64,000 nucleotides of DNA from Sweltsa coloradensis. Lineage: Eukaryota; Arthropoda; Insecta; Plecoptera; Chloroperlidae. Shown here piece after piece: positions 34,814 through 47,675 of the stretch (position 1 is the first letter of the stretch; every line of letters begins with the position of its first letter). The position numbers were made by a program, and so were the translations under genes. Below the pieces are notes generated by a model. It made no database searches. It was given only the letters and a program-made list of their open reading frames with translations, and was not told the DNA's origin. The stretch lies in contig JAMZAV010000313.1 in assembly GCA_024449915.1 (NCBI GenBank), positions 1 to 64,000 on the forward strand, read 5' to 3'.

Positions 34814-36655
34814 GGAAACACTGAGATTATTTAGAATGGTTATCTTTAGCCCATTTGCGTAGTTGTTGTTTGGTCAATGGTGTAGTAAGGTCGGAACGCC
34901 GTTCCGGTAGGACAATTTATTTATTTCATTTCTAGTTTTTGGTAGAATGAAGGTACGCGTAATGAACTAGGCCTACAAAGATGGCTTGGCACATATTATA
35001 TGTTTTAAAGTAGGATACCGAGATCAAAAGGTAAACTCAGACAAAAGAATTCAACTTTCATATTGAAATTAGAAAGGATACTAAAAATAAAACTTTGTTA
35101 AACGTATGGATTATTTGTGGTGTGACGTGAAAACTAAATTAAAATGATTGTACGCGTTATCTATGTGCCTGAGGTTATCTCGTTGTGGCTACGTGATCTG
35201 TGAAACAGTTACTGTCGTATCTCATAAATTAAGTCTTAAATGAGAGAAAAAATCGATACACATCGGGGACTTTACTATCTATGATTTGCACCTAGTAATT
35301 GCTATAATTGATTGGACAAGTAGATAAGGGTCGAGACTTCGTTTTCAAGTATTACAAGTAGCGCAAGAGAATGTGCTCGAGCAATTGCAGGCATTACTCA
35401 TCCAACGAGAGCTACTTGTTATTAACATCCGACGAAACACATTAACTTTATCTATGATTCTAGTTTAATCTGTATTAGCAAATTACTTTCTACTGTAGAG
35501 CATGAGTTAAGAGGGTGATGAAATAAAAACAACAAGACCCTCACGACATCCCGAGTCTTCTTAGACGCCCGAGCTAATGTTCAAACCACCGTACTGTTGT
35601 TCGTTCGTGCTTTTCATAACGCGATGTATTGAAACTATTTTAATCATTGCCCTATATATATTTATTGATCTCTTACAACAGGTATTAACCCAAAAGTGTA
35701 AGGTAACTAAAGCTAAACAATTCAAAACAATACAAATTATTAAATACATAAACAAGTAAGGTATTATAAAATTAAAATTTTACAACAAATACAACAAGAA
35801 AATCTTGAATAACAAATTATATTCTATAAAAAACGTCTGAAAGCCCAAGATGAACGAAGAACAAGAAACAAAGTTTTTGCTATTGATGACAAACTCTATA
35901 AGACAAATACAAACATAATTACAAAACTAATTTTATCACCAAATTAAATTTTGTATCACACGTGTAGTCACTCTTTTAGGTAGGTAACATAAAAATTTAA
36001 ATAATTTCGGATTCTTAAATACAGTACTTCCTAGATGAGGCTGCGCGGGTCGAAAATATGTTTTCCAAAATAATCATAAAACAGTAGTTTTGGAGTAAGA
36101 ACATTATAAATAGTTTTTTGAGAAGACCAAAACTATTTTTGAACATTATTTTCGTTCGTGCCTAGACCTATACTCTCAATCCTGCGTTTTTTTTAAAACA
36201 TTTGTGTGGATCGTTTTATCAAAAATTATACTAGTCATGTCTCATAGTTAACCATATGAGTTTACACTTACTAGTGACATGAGAGGTTTTGAATGGTTTA
36301 TCTTTGTGCAAATACCTCAGCGTACTGGAAAACGCAAAAAATAAATGTAGGCAAGATACTAGAGATACACATTTTAAAATGGCACGTGTCCTAGTCACGG
36401 GTAAGTGTAAACTATGGTAAACATATTATAAGCCCTCCAACTCGTATATTTTTTAATAATTACGATCCAAATAATTCTTTAAAAAAAGCTGCAAAAATTG
36501 ACAGTATGCATAAGAAAAAAATGTTCAAAACAGTTTTAGTTGCGCCAACCAAAACGATTGCGCCAAGTTTACAAACAATATATTATCTAATTTTATTGGT
36601 TGCTTTAAACATGGTGATACATGATTGATTCCGAAAGTTTTAGTTCCACTACGGA
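34814..36655. other. Intergenic, nothing recognised
   Basis: AT-rich single-copy-looking DNA. I see no gene, RNA or bounded element. Confidence 0.5.
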
Positions 36656-38020
36656 TTAAGGGGAGCAGGAATGAAACTTATTGTCAAAGTTGATTTTTTG
36701 GGTTGAATATTTGTTATATTGGTACTCATAATTCAATTTTTTAAACATTGTAAATATTTTTTGTATTTTACATAAGGAGGGCAGGAATGGCCTATGTCGC
36801 GCATGTTCAATTGCCTAAATTCCGGTACCATTTACTCCCTGGCATTCAGTCTTAGAGTTTATCCCCCTTCTAGATTAGCCTGTTACCTAGAAACTGTGTG
36901 TGGGGATTTTTGAATTTTGAAAATCTGTAGTTACCAGATTTTTTTTAGAAATTAAAAAAAATCACAGAAAATTGACATTTTTCATATGAATTTAAGGGTA
37001 AAAATTGGATGATGATATTTTTTCAAAATTCCCCACACACACTTTCTTTAAAACACAATAAAGAATCAGTCCTCAAAATTTCAAGGATCTAGCTTCAAAA
37101 CTGACTAACTTACATGTACCGTAGTTTAAGAAAGTAATGTTTTGAGTAAACGGGTGTTGAAGTTAATATTTAAGGTGTACTTCATGTGCAGAAATTACAT
37201 TTCTGATACCATTTTTTCCGAGAGTATTCAACTTAGAGATTTGATTTTTTTTAAATTCAGCAGATTGGAATTTTTGCTAACAATTTTAAATTCATTTTAA
37301 CTAGAAAGCTTTGCAAACGTTTTTTTAGTCACGTTGATTGATGAGCTTTTTAAATAAGTTATTAGTTTGCGTGGGTCTACTTTACCTTTGCAAGTGCTTT
37401 TTTAACGCATTGTTGGTGATTGTTATCAAGTTTCTACTGTTACTTGTTAATTGGTATTATTTGTCTCAAAAACTCATATTAAAACCTTTATTCATATGGA
37501 TTCTGGCTAACTTTTTCAACTTTTTCTTTCAAAAGGTTCTTCAATACCATAACCTTAATGTCCATGTAACATATGAACTTTGTAGCCCCACCCGTTTGGT
37601 CAGAATCGACCCAAATGTCACGAAAATATCGCACTCAAAATCGAAAAAAAACGTAAAAGTACGATAATCATGATAAATATTACTTCGATTGTACCCAAAA
37701 ACGTGGCAGGTCTAAGTTTAGAGATTTCGAAGGTCCCCTCCAATTTTCACCAAGATCGCCTATGCCGTTTGCCCGGTAGAGAGCGAACAGACAGAAAAAA
37801 AGGAAAAAAAATGGAGCTAAATTTTTTGAGGGGTCAGTGAAATTGAAGTCTTCGCTTCGCTCATCCAATAAAGTTACTCGTTTTGTTATACACATTATTT
37901 TTGAGTCGTTAATACAATAATAATACAACTTTTAAAAAATTGACTTGTGAGTACCAATGTAACATATTCAACCCAAAAAATCAACTTTGACAATAAGTTT
38001 CATTCCTGCTCCTCTTTTAA
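36656..38020. mobile_element. TTAA-flanked inverted-repeat element carrying another element
   Basis: Terminal inverted repeats of about 90-100 bp: ggggagcaggaatgaaactt from 36660 matches the reverse complement of the segment ending at 38016, including gtcaaagttgattttttggg. TTAA stands at 36656-36659 and 38017-38020. The interior contains a copy of the TTGGATGAGCG family (about 37298-37870) and a hairpin at about 36894-37045 (gtgtgtgggga / tccccacacac). It is a piggyBac-type non-autonomous element by its ends; no transposase is seen. Confidence 0.65.
37298..37870 (+). mobile_element. Dispersed repeat, TTGGATGAGCG family, copy 3 (nested)
   Basis: It starts aactagaaagctttgcaaac at 37298 and ends cttcgcttcgctcatccaat near 37870. 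It aligns with the copies at 6972 and 54093 and, reversed, with 29308-30144, including the segment ccacccgtttggtcagaatc. It lies inside the TTAA element at 36656-38020, so it inserted later. Confidence 0.65.
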
Positions 38021-38756
38021 GGTCTTATCAATTGAATCGAAGGGTTGTCGGTGGGCGAACAAGAAGTCAACGCTGAGTCAACGGGGTCAGAGCTCTGTGT
38101 AGGCTGCCGTTCTCCAATACACTGACTTTCAAAATGACTGTTGGATTAACGATATTGTACTTGTGTGGAAGGTTGGTAAGTGGATGGTTCTTGCACCCGT
38201 ACAGGTGATAATCCTGTCAAATAAGATCGTCTATTGACGTTTGGAGGAAAAAATTGCGATGTCGCTGAATTTTTGCAGAGACCTTCCTTATTTAATACTT
38301 TTTAACATACTATAACTCCCCTACAATCGGACTGGAGCTTCGGCCGCCATATTGGAAATTGGCGGCAAAAAGGTGTTTGTTATCGAATATCTCCGAATTG
38401 GTTTGAGATAGACAAAATATCTCAACGGCAAAAATACTTCTCATTTAATTCCCTACAAAACAGGTTTCTTCTATAGTTTTGGTAGGGGCAAAGGTTACGT
38501 CACAAAATCGTGGTTTATATGTTACTCATTGGAGTACCAGCTTATTTCCAAATTTTCACGCCCGGCATCAAACAATGCCCGGTAAATCCGTAAGAAATCG
38601 ATTTAAATACAAAAGGACTTTTGTACGGGGTTCATGAAAGCTTCCATTAGTATTTTAAAAAATCAGGTCTGAAAAATCGGCTTTTGCAGTTACCCGGAAT
38701 TTGGGTTTTTCCATTGTTGGCATTTCCTCAAAAATGCCCTGTTTGACTGTCCATTA

Positions 38757-39056
38757 TTAAGCATTAAATAGCATTGGAGGAAAAATTCTTCCTACACACA
38801 TTGAAATGACTCAAATAATGATCCGATTTCAACCAAATTGAAATCCAATATGGCTGCTAATTCCTAATATACACAATATCAAAGTGAATTATGTAGCAAA
38901 AAGAGTATAAAAACTGCACGAAAACAGTATTCATATTGTGAATATTAGGAATTAGCAGCCATATTGGATTTAAACTTTGGCTGTAATCGGATCATTATTG
39001 AAGTCATTTCAAAGTGCGTAGAAAGAATTTTTCCTCCAATGCTATTTAGTGCTTAA
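38757..39056. mobile_element. Nested 292-bp foldback MITE with TTAA duplication
   Basis: TTAA at 38757-38760 and 39053-39056 flanks an inverted repeat: gcattaaatagcattggagg on the left, and its near reverse complement cctccaatgctatttagtgc on the right. The arms are about 120 bp each around a centre near 38905. The matching right arm of the host element (near 40446-40455) lacks this block, proving an insertion into the left arm only. Confidence 0.8.
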
Positions 39057-40300
39057 AATGATCGTTCACCTCTTATGTAAAGGTTTACACAGACATCTAT
39101 TTACCTAAGTAGTCTCCATTTACAACAAATGATTGACTAAAAATAATCGTAGTAACGCTAAATTAATTGTTAAATGTGCAAAGAAAGTTCGTTCATCTTC
39201 CCCACTTATCAGTCGTGGCAACAGTGCACGAGTAGCGGCCGGCAGAATGCCGAGTGTCGAGGCGAGCTGCGTCATCTTTTTGGGCTATCACTTAGAACGC
39301 GATACAAGCTTTGAAGGAGGGTGGGGGATAAGGCATTGATACTCGGTTTAAATTAGGTCGAAACAAAACACATGTGCATCTCTCAACCCGGCTGAGATGG
39401 ATTTGGTAATTTCTGGATTGATTTACATAACATGTACATCTGTTATTCACACATTCAAAGCAAAATACAAATACGCCTATTCAATCTTGTAATCTCGTGT
39501 ATGGAGCACAGCAGTCATGTCACTGTTTACGATAGAATAAGCAGGAGAAGGTGAATAACGTACCAATAGGGTGCACTTTCAGTCTTATCTTGAGTCTTGA
39601 CGATGACTTTTTTTGTATACTTGGAACGATCATATTTCCTTTAAAACTTTTCATTTCATGTCATTTATTGTCTTGTCTTGTCTCTACGCTAGGTACGGCC
39701 ATTCCATTCCATTAGCACAAGTATCGAATGATTATTACGAAATTATGAAATTCTGTTGTTCGATAATCGACTTGTTAGATATACGCAAGTGTGTCCCCCC
39801 CCCCCCTCCCCGGGCTACCAGTCGAAAGATAAATATTTAATGCTGGTGCACTATGCCAGTACTCTTTGTATGTTGTCCAATATGCTGTTGACGGTGATTT
39901 TTTATCTGTTTATGTTTTTAATGGTTCCAATATATTATGGCCAGCCTGCATCTACTCGAAAAACGACTGTTTATCTTTTTACGGTGCATTATAATAGATA
40001 GATAGTACAAGCGTAACACGCGAGACTTATTCGGGAGGTCCCCGGTTCGAATGTTCGATACTTACCACTGGCAACGCTGACATTTACGTTTTTACGAAAA
40101 CTGACGCTAACCCATAGCTACTTTATTAGCATTCTGTTTTTCAAAACAAGTGTTGTTGACCAGTGTTATGTATTGTTAGTAATTGTGAACGCGGGTCTTC
40201 CGCTTTGGTTTTAGTAGAACAGACTATTTCGACAGATAGACCGGGACCTGCCTCGCTCGTTACACATCGCTAGTACATGCTGTGTTGCAACACCTCACCA

Positions 40301-40332
40301 GCTCAAGAACAGTGACGTCACTGTTCTTGAGC
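40301..40332. promoter_or_regulatory. 32-bp perfect palindrome centred on TGACGTCA
   Basis: The 16 bases at 40301-40316 (GCTCAAGAACAGTGAC) are followed by their exact reverse complement at 40317-40332. The centre TGACGTCA (40313-40320) is a consensus CRE/ATF site. It lies in the spacer of the large palindromic element. It could be a regulatory site or a hairpin; function is inference. Confidence 0.6.
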
Positions 40333-41095
40333 GCGGCGATGAATTTAAAGACCCCTATTGACGTAGGTCGGGAAATATACACAAATTACTAAGTGTTTAT
40401 GTTTCTATTTGATATTAAGACTAACTTGTTAAAGAGGTGAACGGAAACTTTAATAATGGAGAGTCAAATATGGCATTTTTTTAGGAAATGCCAACAATGG
40501 AAAAACCCAAATTCCGGGTAAATGCAAAATCCGATTTCGCAGAACTGATTTTTTAAAATACTAATGGAAGCTTTCATAAAACCCGTACAAAAGTTATTTT
40601 GTATTTAAATCGATTTCTTACGGATTTACCGGGCATTGTTTGATGCTGGGCGTGAAAATTTGGAAATAAGCTGGTACTCCAATAAGCAACATATAAACCA
40701 CGATTTTGTGACGTAACCTTTGCCCCTACCAAAACTATAGAAGACACCTGTTTTATAGGGAATTAAATGGGGAATATTTTTGCCATCGAGATATTTTGTC
40801 TATCTCAAACCAATTTAGAGATATTCGATAACAAACACTTTTTGGCCGCCATTTTCCAAGATGGCGGCCGAAGCTCCAGTCCGATTATAGGGGAGTTTTA
40901 GTATGTTGATAAGTATCCTTTAAGGAAGGTCTCTGCAAAAATTCAGCGACATCGCAATTTTTTCCTCCAAAAAATCTTATTTGACAGGATTATGAGGCAG
41001 GGGAGACAGAACTTTGTCGCTGGGAACATCCATGTGGGGGAGAGTATGGTCTTCAGGTCGCTGAGGTGATGTTTAACTGGAACTGGCTGCGAAGT

Positions 41096-42611
41096 CGTGG
41101 TTCGGTTCGTGCTCAGTGTGTTCAGCCAGCTGAAATATTTAGGAGGCGGTGGTAAAAACGTTCTCTGGTGGCACTGTTTTTACTTCAACCTCGTAGGCGT
41201 CGTACATGATGCATTGAATATATAGACCCCAGCATCGTGATTGTGTAAGAATAACGTGAATGTCGCTATCGTTTAAACAAAAAACATTTGTTGTGCTCAT
41301 TTACCATTATTGTAAATTCTTGCTGAGTCAATCAAATCAAAAGTCGTAAGGAATTAAGTAGGCAGTAATATATTTCTTACATGATGCGCATATTCGAGAC
41401 CCCAGGTTAAGCGACATTTTGCCTCGGACGTCAACGTAGAATTGCTCTGAACATCTAGCATCCACTGTAAAATATAAACTGACCCTTACAATAGGTTTGC
41501 CAAACTTCACAAAAGTTATTATATCAATTCATTACGTCATGCAAATTGCCAATATCACACATTTTGGCAAATGTTCTCTTCATCTGATCCATCCATTTGA
41601 TGAATGTGAACTGTTAACTATATTATAATGTAAGGATTGAGGTAGTTTTCTTGGTTTCGTTACCTAATGCATCAATTCTCAAATTCTCAAACTCGAGCAC
41701 CAGTCTTTTTGCTTTTACATTTTTATTAATCAATGGAAACCTAAGTACGTGTTCCAGTTGCACTCACCCAAATCTTATCTCCCACCACCAAATTCTCTTC
41801 TCCCAACCTCAACACGCCATGGACACCTGTAAGACAATTAGCATCTTATGATTTAAACCAATTTTGGATATGGACACGTAAACAAATAACTTCAATTTTG
41901 AAATGGAACCCCAATCTTTTGCTGTCTATTCTTCAGTATTATAGTTTTTCATGATTAAAATTAAATAAACCTTTTTTCTTTAATTTTTCTATTTAATTAA
42001 TTTAATCACTTATGTAGGCCTACTTGCATTCCTCCTCGTTACCCAGAATGTACCAGTTTGTTGTATTAGGCCTAATGATGTACATGTGAGCGTTACTGTA
42101 AAGTACAAACATTCAAATTTGTTTTTGCATTTTACGAGAGTTCATTATATGTGTCAAAATATTCTCGCTGTCCGCGCTGGCTCATACTTTTGGGGCGCAG
42201 GTACAAAGCGTATTACACCAAGGAACGAGGGATCGATAAGATTACATCCATCAACAATCATCGTCTCGAATAGCAATATATTGCAATAATAGAGACGTTA
42301 AGCAACAAATTCAACAAAAAAATTTTCACTTACAATTTCAACTTTCACATTCAATTTTCATTCTTCAGAGCTGTATTTCCATCCAAATTGGCTTGTTGCA
42401 ATTGGAATGTTTATCCGAACCTTAGCAAAATGGCGAGGTTAAAAAACGTTGATAAACAATAAAGTAAGAGACACCGTGATATCAGTAAGCGGTTGTGTGT
42501 TTTGTAAGGATATTCATACAATTAATTGGAGCATAGGTCTTCGCATCATTTGCATTCACCTCGCAAACAGCAATTGCTTGTAATCGTGTGGAGTGTTGGT
42601 GCGTGTGTGTC
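41096..42611. other. Intergenic, nothing recognised
   Basis: AT-rich DNA without a supported gene, RNA or bounded element. Confidence 0.5.
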
Positions 42612-42763
42612 CAAGCCTCTGGCGAGCCGTAAAAGGTCGTAAGCTTGACTGAGCCTCTGGCGAACCATAAAAGGTCGTAAGCTTGATTGAGTCCATGGCA
42701 AACCGTAAACGGGTTTTAGCCTGATTGAGCCTCTGATATGCTTTGTAAGGTTGCAAGCTTGAA
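42612..42763 (+). repeat. Minisatellite, 38-bp unit, four copies
   Basis: The word cctct, or its variant, recurs at 42616, 42654, 42692 and 42730 within units of the type gagcctctggcgaaccataa then aaggtcgtaagcttgattga. The third and fourth units are more diverged. Confidence 0.75.
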
Positions 42764-43499
42764 TGTTTCCATGAGGCGAATGCAGTCACACTGTGAACAC
42801 CCTAGAGCCGTATCAATTAATGTTAGAATACTACCAAACACCTAGCAACACTGTGAAAACATATTTGGTCAAACGAACATTCGTTCCTTGTGACTGTAAA
42901 CAAGTACTAGAAATCGTACATTGAATTTTTGGAAACAAAAGCTTAGGGATTAAAATGAATGTGAACATGATGTGAAAAATTGTAGAGAAAGTAAAACGAG
43001 TTTGACACAATATAGAAAAACAAAACCGATGCTCTCCTAAAATGCAGAACAAATTTGAAGACATATACTTATATAAATTGATATAGGAAGTTCTTGACAC
43101 ATTTAAAGAGGTCCACGAATTTGTAACGGCTGGTTAAAAAAACGCTGATCAGCATTTGTCAGGCAGTGTTTCCCTTCCTCCCCACTCCGCCGCAAAAAAC
43201 AACAAGGTTGGTCTCGAACAGCCTTAGTGCAAATAAACAGAGACGTTAAGTAGTATAGATCATCAAAACGAATTAGAAAATTAATAAGGTGATGTCCAAA
43301 CAAATGCGGGTCATTGCGATTCACTATGTAGGGGGTGAGAGCTATGACTAATGACAATTGAAAACTATACCGTTGACGTCCAGGGCTGATTCCGGGGTAG
43401 AGATTCTACGTACCAAGTGTGTATCGTAAAACGGTATGAGAATGCACTGAACACGAACAGATCTATGAAACGTATGCCAACATCGCTGCTTGTTCCAGT

Positions 43500-43662
43500 T
43501 GAACATCCTAATTTAACCTGAGGATGTTTGCCACCTCAGCGACCTGAAGACCATACTCTCCCCCACATGGATGTTCCCAGCGACAAAGTTCTGTCTCCCC
43601 TGCCTCACCTGTACCGGTGTAAGAACCACCCACTTACCAACCTACCACGCATCCTACCTTCC
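43500..43662 (-). repeat. Uninterrupted copy of the host repeat (empty site)
   Basis: Reading the minus strand gives tgtggaaggt ... accggtacaggtga followed directly by ggcaggggagacag ... ggtcgctgaggtg. It is the reverse complement of 38163-38208 plus 40996-41095 without the palindromic element. It has TGA once where the filled copy has it on both sides. It fixes the element's borders to the base. Confidence 0.8.
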
Positions 43663-46268
43663 ACATGAACACATCTCTGTCCTACGCAGATCTACTTGCA
43701 AGTCACCACAAGTAGATCAACACCCTACGCTGTGCTCCGAACCCGTGGGCTCCGACAACCCTTTAACCTAATAGACCTTCATACGTGGTCATCATCATCA
43801 TACGGTGCACTACACGAAGATCTAGTCTAGGGGTCGGGAACCTACGGCTTCTGATCGGGTCAAGCACAGCTCCGGCATTTTTTAAATTTACATAAAAACC
43901 AACGAGACATAAAAATGTGAAGTAAATGGGATTCTTTCTCCTTTCAATATTTAGTTTTACCTATTTGTGCAAACAAATATTATCTAGCATTAATTGATTA
44001 AGAATGAATTCCTTAATTCCTTTAAAATACATTATCGTTTCACCAGCTCTTACCTTAAAACATACAGTCTTGAATGACAAATACTTGCGTCAAAGATTCA
44101 AACCCAAAATAATAGCCAATAATTCCAGATTATTATTTCGTACAAATTTCATTTCTTATAAAAATTAAGCGTACTCTTTCTTGCTGTATTTTTTTTTTCA
44201 ATTACCCAACTATGGCTTCTACTAGTATTAAATATTTTATATTTGCTATGTCATTTGGTTTTCAAGACCTAAAAGGTTCTCGATCCCTGACCCAAGTCAT
44301 TCCAGGCATGTACCGACTTCTAGACGCAACTCTTAATAAAACTGTTTTTTTTTTCTTAAACTTCTCTGTGATTCAAAAAATGCAAATTCTCTCAATTATT
44401 ATAGTTTGAGCGTGTTTCGTGTCCCATCTTGTTGCTCGCTGTCCAGTCCAATAATAAGATGCTTCACCAAAACTAGCGTAGAAATAAAGACGATTCTATT
44501 GTTCATTACAAAAATTCTAATATATTTCTATGTTGAATTTTATGCATTATGTTTTTAAATAATCTAAGTTACATTTTGTTTCGCAAATTGTAGCGTTGAG
44601 TTTTCGTTTATTCGTTGTCATTTTAATGCTCCCGATTGATATGTCCTGAATTTGTCACATATGCACATGTACAATGCACACAATGCATTATTTTGATTTG
44701 TCTTCCAAACGATTGCGCGACCGATATTATCCAACTTTATTGTAATCAAATACGGTAAGAAGGAAGACGAAATCGCGAAGCGCCGGCCGCCTGGGTCATC
44801 TATAAGTGAATTTAACTATTTAGTATATTTTATTATGTTTTTTTAATATCATATAAGTTCTCTCAAAGTTAAATTTTCCGTTATCGTAAAGTTACATATA
44901 ATGCTATTCAGACTTTTTTTTTTTAATTTTTGTCTATTACTGGCTGATGCAAATGACCACGTAGAAACAGTTAGCTTCGATATCAAACTTGTTCAAGCAA
45001 GTTTGAATTTAATTAATAAATTAAGAGGGGTTGCTGAGCTTGGCCCAACTCAAATGCGCGCTCTCATTGTGTTGATGATTTCTGCAGAACTGTTGGCAAT
45101 ATCATTACCAAATTTTGCATAAATGTTACTAAATTACTTTTTTATTGATATCCGCACATGGCTCCACAAAATAGGCCCTAAAGATCCATTGCGATATGCA
45201 TAAGTCCAAAACATGAAGAAAGAAAATGGGAAATTCAAAACATGGATTTTAATTCCGAAAATTCCCATCAAACAGCTTATCTCACGATTTACCTAATTAA
45301 TCGGCACGTGCACATTGATTTAAATGTTGATATTAAATATGAAATTTTGCGTTTAAAAAATCTGTACACTGCGAAAAAATTCCCAAAAGACCAAAATTGA
45401 GTAAATAACGGGAAATTCACGATTTTTTAAATTCAAAACCAATGACTTAATTTAGAAATACGCGAACTGCAGATCATGTGTGAAATATGATTCCGATATT
45501 ATTAACTGTTTACCCCGAAAAAACAGAAAGCTGAGCGTTTAATTTCATATCCTCGCCATCCTAAGATATTATATTATGTTGGCTCCTTACAAGGATAGCG
45601 ATTCAAACACGTTTAATTCATAATCACTCATGATTTAATAACCCGCGGAACTCTCAACAAGTAGCACGATTGAGTCCCGAAAGTTCTTTGTTACTATTTT
45701 CTCGCTGATAATCAAATTATTTTTTATTTTCACCGTTCCAAATGAGGTTTACGAATTGAAGGTATTGTTCCTTATCTCCATGTTACTGGATCATCCCTTG
45801 GGTTCTCCGGGATATTTCCTTCATCAGACATTAAACTAAGCTAACAGCTTGCTCGTTGGTGCGGTCATTATCCTAACAACTAGGCCGAAGAGGATCCCCC
45901 CCCCCTCTCAGCTAAAGCTGAAGTACCCTGATCGGAGCAGTAAACGGATTACTACGTTCCGGAATTAATATGATCGTCCTGATTGTTTACAACTCGCGGT
46001 TTTTGTACCGACCGCAACGTTTAGTGGAGCTAATTGGAAACAAAACACGCACGTGGTACTTGTTTTCGGGTCATTTCCAAAGAAGGAAGGGGCTGGGGTT
46101 AACAGTGTTGAACTAGTTCTGAAGTAAAGCATAAGGTTGCTCACATTGTTAATTCACAAGCGACGTTATCATGTGCATATGTTAAATAGTTGGTCAAGTG
46201 GGCTATGCTCAATTCACCCGATGTAGGAGTTCTCAGTTGAACAATCTCAGTAAAGTAATATATCACAC
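43663..46268. other. Intergenic, nothing recognised
   Basis: AT-rich DNA. A less AT-rich patch near 45560-46100 includes a C run at about 45897. No coding frame has family features. Confidence 0.5.
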
Positions 46269-46592
46269 AAACAAAAATCTTGTTAAAATACAGTCAAACC
46301 TTCCACACTTAAAAGCATTGAGATCTCAAAGAAGGGCCAAGCTTAATAAATAAATTTACTTTGAACCGTGACTGCATTTTTTCAAAGCTTACTAATATTT
46401 AATTTGCAACTATTGTTTTAATTAATATTTTAATAGATGAACAAATTTAATTTGGCAAGCTTTGCAAAGGTGCAGTAACGGAGCAAATTCATTAATTTTT
46501 ATAAGTCTGGCCTTTCTTTGAGATCTCAATACTTTTAAGTGAGATACGCTCGGCACTTTGGCTGTATTTTTACTTGTTTTTTGTATACGTGT
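46269..46592. mobile_element. Inverted-repeat element, related half-copy at 26.4 kb
   Basis: The left arm (about 46269-46420, containing acttaaaagcattgagatct) pairs with the right arm (about 46445-46592, containing agatctcaatacttttaagt) as an imperfect inverted repeat. The left arm also resembles 26369-26575. No coding sequence and no clear target duplication. Confidence 0.55.
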
Positions 46593-47675
46593 GATCTCAG
46601 TACTTTTTAAAATTATATTGCAAAAGAAATAGTTGAAATTGAACAATAATATGAAAGAAGTTTTACTGCTTTTAAATTTCAAACTTACAGTACAAAAATT
46701 TAAAATATCGCAACACTCACCCAAAACTTGGTTTTCAAACACATTGTAAAAGATTTCATTATACAGTTTCTGTAGTAATTACATTTAAAAAAGCCTATTT
46801 AAGGCTGATTTAAACCTTGTTTCGAATTGAAAAGGCCTTTAATGTTTCATTCGACATTGCATTTTGAAAGTAATTTAATTTTAAGGAGTCGTTGACAGTC
46901 ATTATAAAATGGGCAGTGGTTAGATCCGCTGTTTTTTTAATTGAGCTTGTGGCTGGGTGGAATACATTGCTGGTCATTGTTGATTGTAGTAGAGTGACAA
47001 TTGAGTCACTGTTGAACGATGGTCGAAGCTACGTAAGAGTCCCTGATGTTCGTTGCATTTAAATCAAAGGATTTATTTAATAAAAATCATTGATTTTTAA
47101 ATCAATTGCACTTTTTCTTCCTTCTGAGCAACAAACAAACGCGTTTGAAAAGTTTTCCTTAAAATAATTTTTGAATAATATTTTCTGACACCCTTGTGAA
47201 AGTATTTGATCCGCTCACCAACTTTAAAAAGTTTTCAAACATTGATCTTGTTGATTTAAATAAAAAAAGATCAGATTTTAATCGGAAGAAAATCAGATTT
47301 CAATCGAAAAGTTGATTTAAATCAAATAAATCCGATTTATATAAATAAATCATGATTTTTTAATTTTTTCAATGAAAATAAAAAATCACACGCCCTGGTT
47401 CGCTGTAGGCTGTTCAGAAGCAGTTTGAGTGGAAAGGTGAGCTCCGGGGAAAAGTTTTTCTTCGAGATGGTCGCTGGTGGGCAGGCGTTTCAGGTCAAGT
47501 ATCCGAGCCTAGCCCGGCCTTGTTGATGGTCATTTTCACTGCTCATTGGCGAGTTTCACTAAGAAGAATGTTCTTGGCAGCGTGTGAGTTATTGATGGTC
47601 CTTGCTGATTGCGCGGAAGCTGTTTCAGTAGAATGGTGCACCTCCGAGAAACGTTTCTTCGAGAATTATACAAGT
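46593..47675. other. Intergenic, very AT-rich
   Basis: Bases 47040-47390 are a run of diverged gatttaaatcaaat-type words. From about 47400 the composition shifts to G-rich sequence leading into the minisatellites; this may be a retrotransposon 3' region. Confidence 0.45.

Larger units (their letters stand above)
38209..40992. mobile_element. Large palindromic element, TIR TAATCCTGTCAAATAAGAT, 3-bp duplication
   Basis: The element starts TAATCCTGTCAAATAAGAT at 38209 and ends with its reverse complement at 40992. TGA flanks it on both sides (38206-38208 and 40993-40995) and occurs once in the empty site at 43.5-43.7 kb. The left arm runs to about 39072 once the nested element at 38761-39052 is removed (about 566 bp). 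The right arm runs from about 40428 (about 565 bp). The 1.36-kb spacer has no recognisable transposase and holds a 32-bp perfect palindrome. A 3-bp duplication fits PIF/Harbinger or CACTA groups, but the ends match neither in an obvious way. Confidence 0.8.
38160..41095. repeat. Host repeat split by a 2.8-kb insertion
   Basis: Bases 38163-38208 plus 40993-41095, when joined, match the reverse complement of about 43500-43662. Shared words are tgtggaaggt, ttggtaagtgg, gtacaggtga, ggcaggggagacagaacttt and tatggtcttcaggtcgctga. The second copy is uninterrupted, so it shows the site before insertion. Confidence 0.8.

Noticed and set aside
44901..45122. Short frame with signal-like start (MLFRLFFFNFCLLL) as a secreted peptide gene
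   Set aside because: The hydrophobic start comes from a T run. The rest has no family features and lies in AT-rich DNA.
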